NCBI RefSeq assembly: GCF_001699815.1
Contig: NZ_MCGB01000104.1
Location: 31,857-95,856, forward strand
Reading direction: 5' to 3'
DNA from: Ralstonia pickettii
GTDB lineage: Bacteria > Pseudomonadota > Gammaproteobacteria > Burkholderiales > Burkholderiaceae
DNA length: 64,000 nt
The notes beneath the pieces were generated by a model. The model saw only the letters and a list, made by a program, of their open reading frames with translations. It was not told the DNA's origin and did no database searches. The first letter of the stretch is position 1; each line of letters opens with the position of its first letter. Position numbers and translations under genes: made by a program. This document shows, piece by piece, positions 17,443-28,107 of the stretch.

Positions 17443-19173
17443 ATGCAGAATCCAAGAACAGGCATGCGGTGGATCGCCGCCGCAATCGCATCGATCAGCA
17501 TCACGACCGTCACACACGCGGCATCCGTCGCACCCGTGGCCGCAGAGAACGGCATGGTCGTCGCGGCACAGCACCTGGCCAGCAAGGTCGGCGTGGAAGT
17601 GCTCAAGCGCGGCGGCAATGCTGTCGACGCGGCAGTGGCTGTGGGCTACGCGCTGGCCGTGGTCTATCCGGCAGCCGGCAACCTGGGCGGCGGTGGTTTC
17701 ATGACCATCCAGCTGGCCGATGGTCGCAAGACCTTCCTCGACTTCCGTGAAGTCGCCCCGAAGGCCGCCACCGCCAACATGTACCTGGACAAGGACGGCA
17801 ACGTCATCAAGGGCGCGTCCACCAAGGGTCATCTGGCCGTGGGCGTGCCGGGCACCGTGTCCGGCATGGAATACGCCCGCCAGAAGTACGGCACCATGCA
17901 ACGCGCTGCACTGATCGCACCGGCCATCACGCTGGCCGAAAAGGGCTTCGTCCTCGATCAGGGCGATGTCGACATGCTGCACACCTCCACCAAGGACTTC
18001 CAGGAAGACGCCGCATCGGGCGCGATCTTCCTGAACAAGGGGCAGCCCTTCCAGGTGGGCGAGAAGCTGGTGCAGCATGATCTGGCCAAGACGCTGCGTG
18101 AGATCAGCACACATGGCACCGACGGCTTCTACAAGGGCTGGGTCGGGCAGGCCATTGCTGCATCGAGCAAGGCCGGCGGTGGCCTGATCACGCAAGATGA
18201 TCTCGTCAGCTACAAGACGCGCGAGCTGGCGCCGGTCGAGTGCGACTACCGTGGTTATCACGTGGTGTCGGCACCGCCCCCGAGCTCGGGCGGCGTGATC
18301 ATCTGCGAAATGCTGAACATCCTGGAAGGCTATCCGCTGAAAGATCTGGGCTGGCATTCCGCGCAGGCTACGCACTACCAGATCGAAGCCATGCGCCACG
18401 CCTACGTGGATCGCAACAGCTACCTGGGCGATCCCGATTTCGTGAAGAACCCGCTGGACCGTCTGCTGAGCAAGGACTACGCGGCCAAGATCCGTGCCGT
18501 GATCGACCCGAAGAAGGCGGGCGTGTCGAAGGACATCAAGCCGGGCGTCGAGCCGCATGAAGGCAGCAACACGACGCACTACTCGATTGCCGACAAGTAC
18601 GGCAACGCGGTGTCGGTCACGTACACGCTCAACGACTGGTTTGGTGCGAAGGTCACGGCGGCCAAGACGGGCGTGATCCTGAACGACGAGATGGACGACT
18701 TCACCGCCAAGGTCGGCGTGCCGAACCTGTACGGTCTGGTGCAGGGCGAGGCCAACTCGATCGCCCCGGGCAAGCGTCCGCTGTCGTCGATGAGCCCGAC
18801 GATCGTCACCAAGGACGGCAAGCCTGTCATGGTGGTGGGCACGCCGGGCGGCAGCCGCATCATCACGGCCGTCATGCTGACCATGATCAACGCGATCGAC
18901 TACGGCATGAACGTGCAGGAAGCCGTCGACATGCCGCGCTTCCACCAGCAATGGCTGCCGGATGTGACCAACGTCGAGCCGTATGCGCTGTCGGAAGATA
19001 CGCGCAAGATCCTGACATCGATGGGCCACAACCTTGGCGCGCCGCAGCCGGCCAACCACCTGGCGGCGATCATCGTCGGGGCGCCGTCGCTGGGCGGCAA
19101 GCCGGTTGGCAACAACCGCTTCTATGGCGCGAATGATCCGCGTCGCAACACGGGGCTGGCAGCCGGTTATTGA
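17443..19173 (+). CDS. ggt: gamma-glutamyltransferase
   Basis: A 576-residue periplasmic gamma-glutamyltranspeptidase that hydrolyses or transfers the gamma-glutamyl group of glutathione and related compounds. A signal peptide (AAAIASISITTVTHAA) is followed by the family start NGMVVAAQHLASKVGVEVLKRGGNAVDAAVA. The autocleavage site NTTHYSI places the catalytic Thr at residue 377, splitting large and small subunits. The oxyanion segment KRPLSSMSPTIV and GTPGGSRI are present. AGGAG precedes the ATG, and a terminator follows. Confidence 0.96.
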   Translation: MQNPRTGMRWIAAAIASISITTVTHAASVAPVAAENGMVVAAQHLASKVGVEVLKRGGNAVDAAVAVGYALAVVYPAAGNLGGGGFMTIQLADGRKTFLDFREVAPKAATANMYLDKDGNVIKGASTKGHLAVGVPGTVSGMEYARQKYGTMQRAALIAPAITLAEKGFVLDQGDVDMLHTSTKDFQEDAASGAIFLNKGQPFQVGEKLVQHDLAKTLREISTHGTDGFYKGWVGQAIAASSKAGGGLITQDDLVSYKTRELAPVECDYRGYHVVSAPPPSSGGVIICEMLNILEGYPLKDLGWHSAQATHYQIEAMRHAYVDRNSYLGDPDFVKNPLDRLLSKDYAAKIRAVIDPKKAGVSKDIKPGVEPHEGSNTTHYSIADKYGNAVSVTYTLNDWFGAKVTAAKTGVILNDEMDDFTAKVGVPNLYGLVQGEANSIAPGKRPLSSMSPTIVTKDGKPVMVVGTPGGSRIITAVMLTMINAIDYGMNVQEAVDMPRFHQQWLPDVTNVEPYALSEDTRKILTSMGHNLGAPQPANHLAAIIVGAPSLGGKPVGNNRFYGANDPRRNTGLAAGY

Positions 19174-19198
19174 TTGGCATTGCAGCACCCGCAGCACG

Positions 19199-19230
19199 AA
19201 AAAAGCCCGCCGAAACTTGGCGGGCTTTTT
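19199..19230. terminator. bidirectional terminator between ggt and hpd
   Basis: AAAAAGCCCGCC pairs with GGCGGGCTTTTT around a 7-nt loop, with T runs on both strands. It can end both the ggt transcript and the convergent hpd transcript. Confidence 0.9.
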
Positions 19231-19249
19231 CTTTGCGGCGTTTCCCGGA

Positions 19250-20323
19250 TCAGGCTGCCGCGGTCAGCACCGGCAGGTTACCTTCGCCAAAGCCGTGGTG
19301 CCCGAGTCGCTGCACGATCTCGAAGAAGATCTCGCCCGGATGGCGCTTGACGAAGGTTTGCAGGAACAGTTTGGGTGCGCCGTCGACGATTTCGCCGTCG
19401 ACCAGGATGCCGTATCGGCGCAGGGCTTGCAGATCCAATCCGTGACCAGGCAGGCGCGCGTCGACGGTGTCGTAATAGTGCGCGGGCGGCTCGACGAAAG
19501 TGAGGCCGTTGGCGGCGAGCGATGTGGCTGTGCGCAGGATGTCGTCGGTGGCCAGCGCAATATGCTGCACGCCTTCGCCGGGATGGTCGGGCAGGTAGGC
19601 GTGCATGAGATGGGCGCGGTGCGTGCCTTCTTCATAGAGCGGAATGCGGATCATGCCGCACGACGACACCATCACGCGGGAATCGGCCGCCACGTGCCAG
19701 TTGGCGTGCAGCTCGTGGATTTCGCTGAAGCCGAGCTGGTTGCGGTAGAAGTCGATCCAATCCTGCAGGCGGCCGGGGCCGACGGTTTGCGTCAGGTGGT
19801 CGACGCGGGCCAGTCCAACGCCGGCGTGGTGCCAGTCCTCATGCGCGGTGGCGGCGTCCAGCGGCCGGAAGTCGATGTCGTAGATGGAGATGTCGCCCAG
19901 GCCGCCCCTGGCACCGTGCTTGCCGCGCCAGCGGTCGACAAAATACAGGTGCGTATCGCCCACGCCCTGGATAGCCGGGATCACGAGTTCGCTCGGGCCG
20001 ATCGGCTCTGCCTCGGCCGGCCATGCGCCCAGTTCGACGGCGCGGTCATAGGCGTGCTGGGCATCGTCGACGCGGATCCCGATGGCGCAGATACCCACGC
20101 CATATTCCTCGGCCCAGCGGTGCGCGAAGGAATCGGCTTCAGCATTGACGAGGAAGTTCATGTCGCCTTGCCGATACAGCGTGACATCCTTGCTTACGTG
20201 CCGGGCGATGGCCTTGAAGCCGAGCGATGCGAACACCTGGCCGAGCGCTGCCGGCGCTTGCGTGGCGAACTCAATGAACTCCAAGCCGGCGGTCTTGAAC
20301 GGCAGGTCGGCGTTGCGGCTCAT
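19250..20323 (-). CDS. hpd: 4-hydroxyphenylpyruvate dioxygenase
   Basis: A 357-residue protein, the usual bacterial HPPD length. HPPD converts 4-hydroxyphenylpyruvate to homogentisate in tyrosine breakdown. Two VOC domains are visible, and the iron ligands lie in RVDHLTQ, GVQHIAL and FFEIVQR. The start is ATG 20323 with CAGGAG upstream. It is the last gene of a minus-strand run with a Bcr-type carrier, a shikimate dehydrogenase and an MHS carrier. It is therefore a stand-alone paralogue of the HPPD-like half of the fused protein at 24968-26854. Confidence 0.9.
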   Translation of the reverse strand: MSRNADLPFKTAGLEFIEFATQAPAALGQVFASLGFKAIARHVSKDVTLYRQGDMNFLVNAEADSFAHRWAEEYGVGICAIGIRVDDAQHAYDRAVELGAWPAEAEPIGPSELVIPAIQGVGDTHLYFVDRWRGKHGARGGLGDISIYDIDFRPLDAATAHEDWHHAGVGLARVDHLTQTVGPGRLQDWIDFYRNQLGFSEIHELHANWHVAADSRVMVSSCGMIRIPLYEEGTHRAHLMHAYLPDHPGEGVQHIALATDDILRTATSLAANGLTFVEPPAHYYDTVDARLPGHGLDLQALRRYGILVDGEIVDGAPKLFLQTFVKRHPGEIFFEIVQRLGHHGFGEGNLPVLTAAA

Positions 20324-20404
20324 GGTCAAACTCCTGTGGCTGAAGCAAAGAATGGGGACACCGCATTGTGTACCACGGGGGTGGCAATGCGCATCCGGCA
20401 GTCG

Positions 20405-21595
20405 CTATGCGGCAGCGCTTTGTGGATCCGGCTGGCTCTGCAGCTTCGGCAGCCAAAGGAAGGCGATGGACGCCAGCACGGTGCCGGCAAGCATCATCGG
20501 CACCACCATGGGCCAGGCGCCGAGGCTGTGCGACGTGTCATCAAAGGCTGCTGCGGTCTGCCCCAGGCAGAAGGCCGCCAGCATCATGATGAAGCCCGAC
20601 CATGACACCGCGCGCCCCGCAAGGTGCGGCAACTCGCCCACCGCGCCTGCCTGGCCGCAGGGCTGGTGAATGCCGTGGCCCATGCAATAGATGCCGTGCC
20701 CGAGCAGCAGCGGCCACGCTTGTCCGGGAAGCAGCCAGCAGCCCAAACCCTGGATGCCGGCGCCAACCAGGCTGAGGGTGGCGCCTTGCTGCACCGTCCG
20801 CACGAGGCTCTGGCGGCGCAGCAGGCGCCGGCAGCCGGTCGTACTCACGATATAGACGAGCGAGCCGCCAGCCGGTATCCAACCATAAAGCTCGGGCGAT
20901 AAGCCGAGGTACGCGATATAGACCATCGGCGAGAGCAGCAGGAAGCAGAAGATGCCGGCGTAGGTCGTGGCCGCCAGCAGCCCCCAGGCGCGAAAATCCG
21001 CGCTGGCAAAGATCTCGCGCACGCTGCCTGCCTGGATGTGTGTCTCTTGCCGGGTTTCGGCAAAGCCATACCAGCACATCGCCCACAGCACGATTGCATA
21101 GAGGCTCATGCCCACCAGCACCCAGCGCCAACCCGCGTGTTGCGCGACAAAGGCACCGAGAATCGGTGCCATCAACGCCACGAAGCCCAGCCCCGTGAGG
21201 CCGCGTGCCATGACGTGCGGACCATCGCGTGCCGGGTGCAGATCGCGTACGGCAGCACGCGCACACACGAGGATGGCGGCCATCGAGAAGCCCTGCAGCG
21301 CGCGCGCAGCGGTCAGCATGGAAGCGGTTGTCGCCAGCGCGCCGGCCAGTGCAGCCAGGGCGTAGCACGCGAGCCCGATCAGCAGCACATGGCGCCGGCC
21401 AAAACGATCGGCCAGGCTGCCCATCGGCAGTTGCCCGATGCCAAAGGCCAGCGCGAAGACCGTGAGGCTCGTGCTGGCCGATCCCAGCGCCTGGGCAATG
21501 GCTGGCAGGGCGGGGAGGTAGCTGTCGGTCGCAACCGGCTGTGCCGACAGTAACAACGGCAGTAGCAGGGCAAAGCTCAGAGGGCGACGCGTCAT
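20405..21595 (-). CDS. MFS transporter, Bcr/CflA (DHA1) type
   Basis: A 396-residue, 12-segment major facilitator with the N-terminal DSYLPALPAI signature of Bcr/CflA carriers and the loop GSLADRFGRRHVLL. This group exports drugs, sulfonamides or small aromatic metabolites. I take ATG 21595, just after the shikimate dehydrogenase stop, with translation probably coupled. In this cluster it may export an intermediate of quinate/shikimate catabolism, but this is inference. Confidence 0.85.
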   Translation of the reverse strand: MTRRPLSFALLLPLLLSAQPVATDSYLPALPAIAQALGSASTSLTVFALAFGIGQLPMGSLADRFGRRHVLLIGLACYALAALAGALATTASMLTAARALQGFSMAAILVCARAAVRDLHPARDGPHVMARGLTGLGFVALMAPILGAFVAQHAGWRWVLVGMSLYAIVLWAMCWYGFAETRQETHIQAGSVREIFASADFRAWGLLAATTYAGIFCFLLLSPMVYIAYLGLSPELYGWIPAGGSLVYIVSTTGCRRLLRRQSLVRTVQQGATLSLVGAGIQGLGCWLLPGQAWPLLLGHGIYCMGHGIHQPCGQAGAVGELPHLAGRAVSWSGFIMMLAAFCLGQTAAAFDDTSHSLGAWPMVVPMMLAGTVLASIAFLWLPKLQSQPDPQSAAA

Positions 21596-21599
21596 CGGC

Positions 21600-22433
21600 T
21601 CAGTAGGCAATGGCAGCGCTGCGCCGCAGCTCATCTGCGGTGGCGGTGCCGAAGCCGAAGAACTCCAGGTACGCGGGAATCATCTCGAACAGCATGTCGG
21701 TGCCGACCTGGACATCGCAACCCTTGTCGAGCGCCGCGCGCAGCAGCGGCGTGTACTCGGATTTCATGACGACCTCGCCGACGAAGCAGCTCGGTGCGAT
21801 GCGGGCGGCGTCGAAGGGCAGAGGATCATCGTCCTTCATACCGACAGGTGTGGCGTTGACGACCACATCGAAGCCATCCGGATCATTCGATCCGGTACCC
21901 ACCGCAAGCGCGGGGTAGTGCTCGAGTAGACGTCGGCCGAGCGATTCGGCGGATTCTGCGCGCGTGTCGTACAGGGCCAACTCGCCCACACCGGCCGCCG
22001 CCAGCGACGCGGCAATCGCCGAGCCGACACCGCCGGCGCCCGAGAGCAGCACGCGCGCGCCTTCCAGCTGGCGCCCCTTGCGCAGCACGCCGCGCACGAA
22101 GCCGGCGCCGTCGAACTGGTCGCCCAGCAACGTGCCGTCATCGCGCTTGAGCACCGCATTGCAGGCGCCGGCAATGCGCACCGCCGGCGTGACTTCATCG
22201 ACCAACTCCACCGTGGTGACCTTGTGCGGCATGGTGATCAGCGCGCCCCGCAGGTTGGTGAAACGGCAGATCGACGCGAAGCTCTGCGGGTAATCCTCTG
22301 CCTTGACCCCCATGGGCATCACAACGGCATCGATGCCTTTTTGCTCGAACCAGGGGTTGTAGATCATCGGCGACTTGAACGTCTCGGTCGGGTAGCCGAT
22401 GTGGGCGATGAGGGTGGTTTTTCCAGAAATCAT
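21600..22433 (-). CDS. aroE: shikimate/quinate dehydrogenase (AroE family, catabolic context)
   Basis: A 277-residue AroE-type dehydrogenase that interconverts shikimate (or quinate) and the 3-dehydro compound with NAD(P). Visible motifs are the substrate-side GALITMPHK (catalytic Lys), the substrate-binding GDQFDGAGF and the Rossmann GAGGVGSAIA. The family more usually has a VT.P.K motif and an NTD at these places, so it is a divergent, probably catabolic member. Its neighbours (MHS carrier, dehydroshikimate dehydratase, IclR regulator) support degradation rather than aromatic biosynthesis. Confidence 0.9.
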   Translation of the reverse strand: MISGKTTLIAHIGYPTETFKSPMIYNPWFEQKGIDAVVMPMGVKAEDYPQSFASICRFTNLRGALITMPHKVTTVELVDEVTPAVRIAGACNAVLKRDDGTLLGDQFDGAGFVRGVLRKGRQLEGARVLLSGAGGVGSAIAASLAAAGVGELALYDTRAESAESLGRRLLEHYPALAVGTGSNDPDGFDVVVNATPVGMKDDDPLPFDAARIAPSCFVGEVVMKSEYTPLLRAALDKGCDVQVGTDMLFEMIPAYLEFFGFGTATADELRRSAAIAY

Positions 22434-22452
22434 GGTTCAGGGCAGGGGTGTT

Positions 22453-23838
<1,386 letters not shown>

Positions 23839-23960
23839 GGTTGTCTCCGGTTTTATCTGTGCGGCCTATCGTGCGATGCGTTCGATGAAGGGCCGTCTGT
23901 ACACGCAACGCAGCGTAGTCCGCCGCCGGGGCGACGCACAAGCGATCGCCCGTTGAATTC

Positions 23961-23996
23961 GTTCGATAATCGCACAATATGGTGCGAATAACGCAC
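23961..23996. promoter_or_regulatory. two IclR (PcaR/PcaU-type) operator sites upstream of the MHS gene
   Basis: GTTCGATAATCGCAC (23961-23975) equals the 15-bp palindrome known for PcaR/PcaU-type IclR proteins. A second, related palindrome, GTGCGAATAACGCAC, lies at 23982-23996, exactly 21 bp on. Confidence 0.75.
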
Positions 23997-24069
23997 GACT
24001 CAAGGGTTTCTCCGAGTCCGTACGTGTGTCAAAGCATGGCGTCCTGGTGCAACGAAGGTGCGTGGCGCG

Positions 24070-24837
24070 CTACAGCACGCGCATGATCGAAAGGGCGGTG
24101 TCCTGCAGCACCTGCAGTACCCGCTGCAAGGCGTGCTCGGTGGTTTCTTCACCGACCTGCATGTTCACGCTCAGCGCGGCGATCACGTTGCCGTGCCGGT
24201 CACGCAACGGCACGGCCACGCCCCGCACGCCAATCTGCAACTGCTGTTCGACCACGGCGTAGTCCTGCCTGCCGGCCTTGCGGATTTCATCGAACAGGCG
24301 GTCCCGCTGCAGGATCGTGTAAGGCGTGTACGGCGTCAGCACACAGGTTTCCAGCCATGCCTTGACCTTCTGCTCGGGTTGCGCGGCCAGCATCATCACA
24401 CCGGCCGACGCGAGCGGGGCGGGCACGCGTGCACCCAGGACGAATCCCGTGCTCATGACCCGACTGGTGCTGGTGCGCGAAATGAAAACGAGCTCCCAAT
24501 CATCCAGCACGCTGAGGTATGCCACCTCGCCCACGGCGGCGGTCACCTGCTGCAGGAACGGCTGCACCGTGCGCGGCAGGCGCGCCGAATCGAAGTACGA
24601 CCAGCCGACCTTCAGCACACGCGGCGTCAGACTGAACAGCGTGCCTTCGCTGGTGAGGTAGCCCAGGTGTTCAAGCGTCAGCAGGTAACGGCGCGCGGCT
24701 GTGCGGGTAAGGCCGGTCAACTCGGCGGCCTGGGTGGGCGTCAACCGCGGGTGCTCGTGGTCGAATGCCTCCAGGATCGCGAGCCCTTTTTCCAGCCCGG
24801 CAATCCAGTCGCGCCGGTTCAGCGGTTCCTTCGTCAT
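24070..24837 (-). CDS. IclR-family regulator (PcaR/PcaU type)
   Basis: A 255-residue protein with an N-terminal winged helix (IAGLEKGLAILEAFD, TPTQAAELTGLTRTAARRYLLTLEHLGYL) and a C-terminal effector domain (GVRGVAVPLRDRHGNVIAALSVN). The KGLAILEAF start is typical of the PcaR/PcaU/PobR group, which senses protocatechuate-pathway acids such as beta-ketoadipate or protocatechuate. The ATG at 24837 is preferred over longer frames. It is divergent from the dehydroshikimate dehydratase, and matching operators lie in this intergenic region and before the MHS gene. Confidence 0.9.
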   Translation of the reverse strand: MTKEPLNRRDWIAGLEKGLAILEAFDHEHPRLTPTQAAELTGLTRTAARRYLLTLEHLGYLTSEGTLFSLTPRVLKVGWSYFDSARLPRTVQPFLQQVTAAVGEVAYLSVLDDWELVFISRTSTSRVMSTGFVLGARVPAPLASAGVMMLAAQPEQKVKAWLETCVLTPYTPYTILQRDRLFDEIRKAGRQDYAVVEQQLQIGVRGVAVPLRDRHGNVIAALSVNMQVGEETTEHALQRVLQVLQDTALSIMRVL

Positions 24838-24855
24838 GGCGATAACCCTAAAAAC

Positions 24856-24891
24856 GAGCGATATGTGCGCATGATTGTACGGTGATCGCAC
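24856..24891. promoter_or_regulatory. two IclR-type operator sites between the regulator and quiC
   Basis: GAGCGATATGTGCGC (24856-24870) and GTACGGTGATCGCAC (24877-24891) are degenerate copies of the GTTCGATAATCGCAC palindrome, with the same 21-bp spacing as at 23961-23996. They could control both the regulator and quiC. Confidence 0.55.
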
Positions 24892-24967
24892 GCTGTTGCG
24901 CGAATGCCGCTTGTGAATGCGGGGTGTGGCCACCTACGCTGCGGGCATCGACAGACAACGCATCGCC

Positions 24968-26854
24968 ATGAATTCGCTCCGCGCAGCGCGCTATCCCAAA
25001 TGCATCGCCACCGTGTGCCTGTCCGGCACGCTGCCTGAAAAGCTGGAGGCGGCGGCCGCTGCCGGTTTTGATGGCATCGAGATCTTCGAAAACGATCTGC
25101 TGAACTTCGACGGCTCGCCGGACCGCGTGCGCCAGATGGCGGCAGACCTTGGGCTCGCGATCATGCTGTACCAGCCGTTCCGTGACTTCGAAGCCATGCC
25201 GCGTGAGTTGTTCGCCCGAAACCTGGCGCGCGCCGAGCGCAAGTTCGACGTGATGGCCGAACTGGGCGTCGAGACGGTGCTGGTATGCAGCAACGTGCAG
25301 GACATCGCCATCGACGACCCGGCGCGCGCAGCAGACGATCTGCGCCAGATGGCGGAAGCTGCGGCCGGGCGTGGGCTGCGTGTGGGCTACGAGGCGCTGG
25401 CATGGGGGCGGCACACGCGAACCTGGCGGCAAGCGTGGCAAATCGTGCAGCAGGCTGACCACCCGGCGCTCGGGCTGATTCTCGACAGCTTCCATACGCT
25501 GTCGCTGGGCGACACGTTGGATGGCCTCCACAACGTGCCGGCGGACAAGCTCTTCTTCGTGCAGTTTGCCGATGCGCCAAGGCTGTCGATGGACGTACTG
25601 TCCTGGAGCCGGCATCACCGTAACTTCCCGGGGCAGGGCGACCTGCCGGTGACGGACTTTGCGCGCGACTTGCTTGCTGCGGGCTATACCGGGCCCTTGT
25701 CGCTCGAAGTCTTCAATGACGATTTCCGCTCCGCGCCCGCGCGGCTCACGGCGCTGGATGGCATGCGTTCACTACTCTGGCTGGAGTCCGAAGCGGGCGG
25801 GGCAGAACTGCCGGCCGCAGCTCAATTTGAAGGCGTGGACTTCCTGGAGTTTGCCGTGGATGCCGCGGCAGGGCGGGAGCTTGAAACGCGCCTGCGTGCG
25901 CTGGGTTTTGCCTTTGCCGGGCACCATCGCTCCAAGGCCGTTGACCTGTATCGGCAAGGCCGCGTCAACGTGATCCTGAACATGGAGCAGGACAGCGCGG
26001 CGTCGGAGCATTTCGAGCTGCACGGGCCGTCTGTCTGCGCGATCGGCCTGAAGGTGGACGACGCCGAGCGCGCCATGGCACGCGCACGTGTGCTGTGCGC
26101 CCAGGAGTGGCGCGGGCCGGTGGGGCCTGCCGAACGCAGCATTCCCGCGCTGCGGGCCCCCGATGGCACGCTGCTCTATCTGATCGACGACCGCCAAGCC
26201 GATCGCAGCATCTACGAAAGCGATTTCGTTCTCCATCCTGGCATGCAGGACGATGCAGCGGGATTGGCATCAATCGACCACGTCGCGCACGCGCTGCCCG
26301 CACATCGGCTCGACAGCTTCGTGCTGTTCTACCGGGCCATCTTCGGCATGGAAGCCGAACCCGAACAGGAGATTGCCGACCCGTACGGCCTAGTCAAAAG
26401 CCGTGCGATGGTGAGCCCCGACCGCAACGTGCGGATTCCGCTCAACGTATCGGAGAGCGGGCGCACCGCCACCGGCCGGTTCATTGCCGCCTACGCGGGC
26501 TCGGGCGTGCATCACATTGCCTTCCGCACCGAGCGGCTGTTCGAAACGATTGAGGCCATCGACCGAGGCGCCGCCCACCTGCAGCACGTGCCAGAGAACT
26601 ACTACGACGACGTTGCCGCCCGCCTGGGGCTGGACGATGCGCTGCTCACCCGCCTGCACGACGATGGTCTGCTCTACGACCGCGACCCGCACGGCGATTT
26701 TCTGCACACCTACACCGAGCCCTTTCGCGAGCGCTTCTTCTTCGAGCTTGTCCAGCGCAACGGCTACCTGGGCTACGGCGCGGCAAACGCCGCTGTGCGC
26801 ATGGCCGTACAGGCGCAACTGAGCCGCACCACCACCAATACGGCTGATCACTGA
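24968..26854 (+). CDS. quiC: 3-dehydroshikimate dehydratase fused to an HPPD-like domain
   Basis: A 628-residue two-domain protein. Residues 1 to about 280 form a TIM barrel of the AP-endonuclease-2 type (GFDGIEIFENDLL, VGYEALAWGRHTRTW, LILDSFHTLSLG, RHHRNFPGQGDLPV, LSLEVFNDDFR), matching metal-dependent 3-dehydroshikimate dehydratase, which makes protocatechuate. Residues about 290-628 form two VOC domains like HPPD, and all three iron ligands seem kept (SIDHVAHA, VHHIAFR, FFELVQR). The same fusion is known in Pseudomonas QuiC1. I take ATG 24968. The substrate of the second half is unknown. Confidence 0.92.
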   Translation: MNSLRAARYPKCIATVCLSGTLPEKLEAAAAAGFDGIEIFENDLLNFDGSPDRVRQMAADLGLAIMLYQPFRDFEAMPRELFARNLARAERKFDVMAELGVETVLVCSNVQDIAIDDPARAADDLRQMAEAAAGRGLRVGYEALAWGRHTRTWRQAWQIVQQADHPALGLILDSFHTLSLGDTLDGLHNVPADKLFFVQFADAPRLSMDVLSWSRHHRNFPGQGDLPVTDFARDLLAAGYTGPLSLEVFNDDFRSAPARLTALDGMRSLLWLESEAGGAELPAAAQFEGVDFLEFAVDAAAGRELETRLRALGFAFAGHHRSKAVDLYRQGRVNVILNMEQDSAASEHFELHGPSVCAIGLKVDDAERAMARARVLCAQEWRGPVGPAERSIPALRAPDGTLLYLIDDRQADRSIYESDFVLHPGMQDDAAGLASIDHVAHALPAHRLDSFVLFYRAIFGMEAEPEQEIADPYGLVKSRAMVSPDRNVRIPLNVSESGRTATGRFIAAYAGSGVHHIAFRTERLFETIEAIDRGAAHLQHVPENYYDDVAARLGLDDALLTRLHDDGLLYDRDPHGDFLHTYTEPFRERFFFELVQRNGYLGYGAANAAVRMAVQAQLSRTTTNTADH

Positions 26855-26975
26855 GTCACGAAGACTTTGGCGCTCGCGGTCGTGCGGCCGTGGGCGTTAT
26901 CCACGCAACACCACGGCTGCGCGGGCAGCCGTTGCACATCCATCCCCATCACATCAAAGAGGAGACAAGGGAGCC

Positions 26976-28040
26976 ATGAACAAGACAATGATTGCCGCAT
27001 TGGTGCTCGGAGCCACGAGCCTGCCAGCGGCAGCGCAAACCACCGGCGGTGTCACGCTCTACGGGCTGATCGACACCACCATCCGCTACAGCACGCACGA
27101 AAACGCGGCAGGCAACAGCAATCTGCAGATGATGGACGGCGTGCTGACCGGTAGCCGCTGGGGCCTGCGTGGCACCGAAGACCTGGGTGGCGGCACCAAG
27201 GCCATGTTCATCCTGGAATCGGGCTTCTTCCCCGATACCGGCGGCAGCCAGCAGGGCGGGCGCCTGTTCGGACGCACCGCGGTGGTGGGCCTGGAAGGCG
27301 ACTACGGCAAGCTCTACCTCGGCCGGCAATACACGCTGGCGCATGAAGTGCTGTCTTCGTACGAAGCGATGGCGTTCGCCAACAACTCCATCGTCGGCTA
27401 TCAGGGCGGCAACTACACCGGCCTGCGCTACGACAACACGGTCAAGTACATCAAGTCGTTCGGCGGCCTGCAACTTGCCGGAGCATGGACCTTTGGTGAA
27501 GCGGCAGGCAGCTTCAGCAAGAGTTCGGCCGGCGCCGGCTCGGTCGTCTACAGCATGGGGTCGGCTGAAGTGGGCGCGGTGTATCAGGTCACGCGCGATG
27601 TGTCGTCGGCGTTCTTCGGCGCGGTGCCGGCGGCGCTTGCCAGCAAGCAGACGGTCTGGGGTTTTGGCGGCAAGCTGGATACCTCGATTGCCACGTGGTA
27701 CCTCGGCTACACGAACAGCCGCCTCGACGTGGCCGACTACAAGAACCAGGCCGCCTATGTGGGCGCAAAGGTGCCGATCTCCGGCGCACTGAGCTTCATC
27801 GGCACCGTGCAGTACGACTGGATGAAGCACCTCGATTCCAGCGGCAAGCGCCTGACCACCGCCGGCATGCTCGACTACGCCTTCAGCAAGCGCACCGATG
27901 TGTATGCCGAGGTGGACTACACGCATCTGCAGGGGAGTTGGGTGGCGTTGGACAGCGCCGCCGCGTTCAACAACTCCGGCAACCTGTACGGCAACAACTC
28001 GCGCTTGGGCGTGATGCTGGGCGTGCGACACAAGTTCTGA
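26976..28040 (+). CDS. Gram-negative porin (Omp32/OmpC-like)
   Basis: A 354-residue trimeric-porin family protein. A signal peptide (IAALVLGATSLPAAAQ) is followed by SVTLYG-like VTLYGLIDTTIRYST, the loop-3-side GSRWGLRGTEDLGGG, GLEGDYGKLYLGRQ, and a C-terminal Phe (GVRHKF), needed for outer-membrane assembly. It follows quiC by 121 bp, with GGAG upstream of the ATG, and may admit aromatic acids used by the cluster. A strong terminator follows. Confidence 0.93.
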   Translation: MNKTMIAALVLGATSLPAAAQTTGGVTLYGLIDTTIRYSTHENAAGNSNLQMMDGVLTGSRWGLRGTEDLGGGTKAMFILESGFFPDTGGSQQGGRLFGRTAVVGLEGDYGKLYLGRQYTLAHEVLSSYEAMAFANNSIVGYQGGNYTGLRYDNTVKYIKSFGGLQLAGAWTFGEAAGSFSKSSAGAGSVVYSMGSAEVGAVYQVTRDVSSAFFGAVPAALASKQTVWGFGGKLDTSIATWYLGYTNSRLDVADYKNQAAYVGAKVPISGALSFIGTVQYDWMKHLDSSGKRLTTAGMLDYAFSKRTDVYAEVDYTHLQGSWVALDSAAAFNNSGNLYGNNSRLGVMLGVRHKF

Positions 28041-28063
28041 TCGCTTGGATCGTTCTCGCAATG

Positions 28064-28095
28064 AAAAAGCCCGCCAGCGTCCCGGCGGGCTTTTT
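28064..28095. terminator. bidirectional terminator between porin and dadA-like gene
   Basis: AAAAAGCCCGCC (28064-28075) pairs with GGCGGGCTTTTT (28084-28095) around 8 nt. It closes both convergent transcripts. Confidence 0.9.
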
Positions 28096-28107
28096 CGTTT
28101 TCTGCGA

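Noticed and set aside
17332..19197. 621-codon frame on the minus strand opposite ggt
   Set aside because: It lies wholly opposite a clear gamma-glutamyltransferase, is rich in His, Arg and Val as antisense frames of GC-rich genes are, and matches no family.
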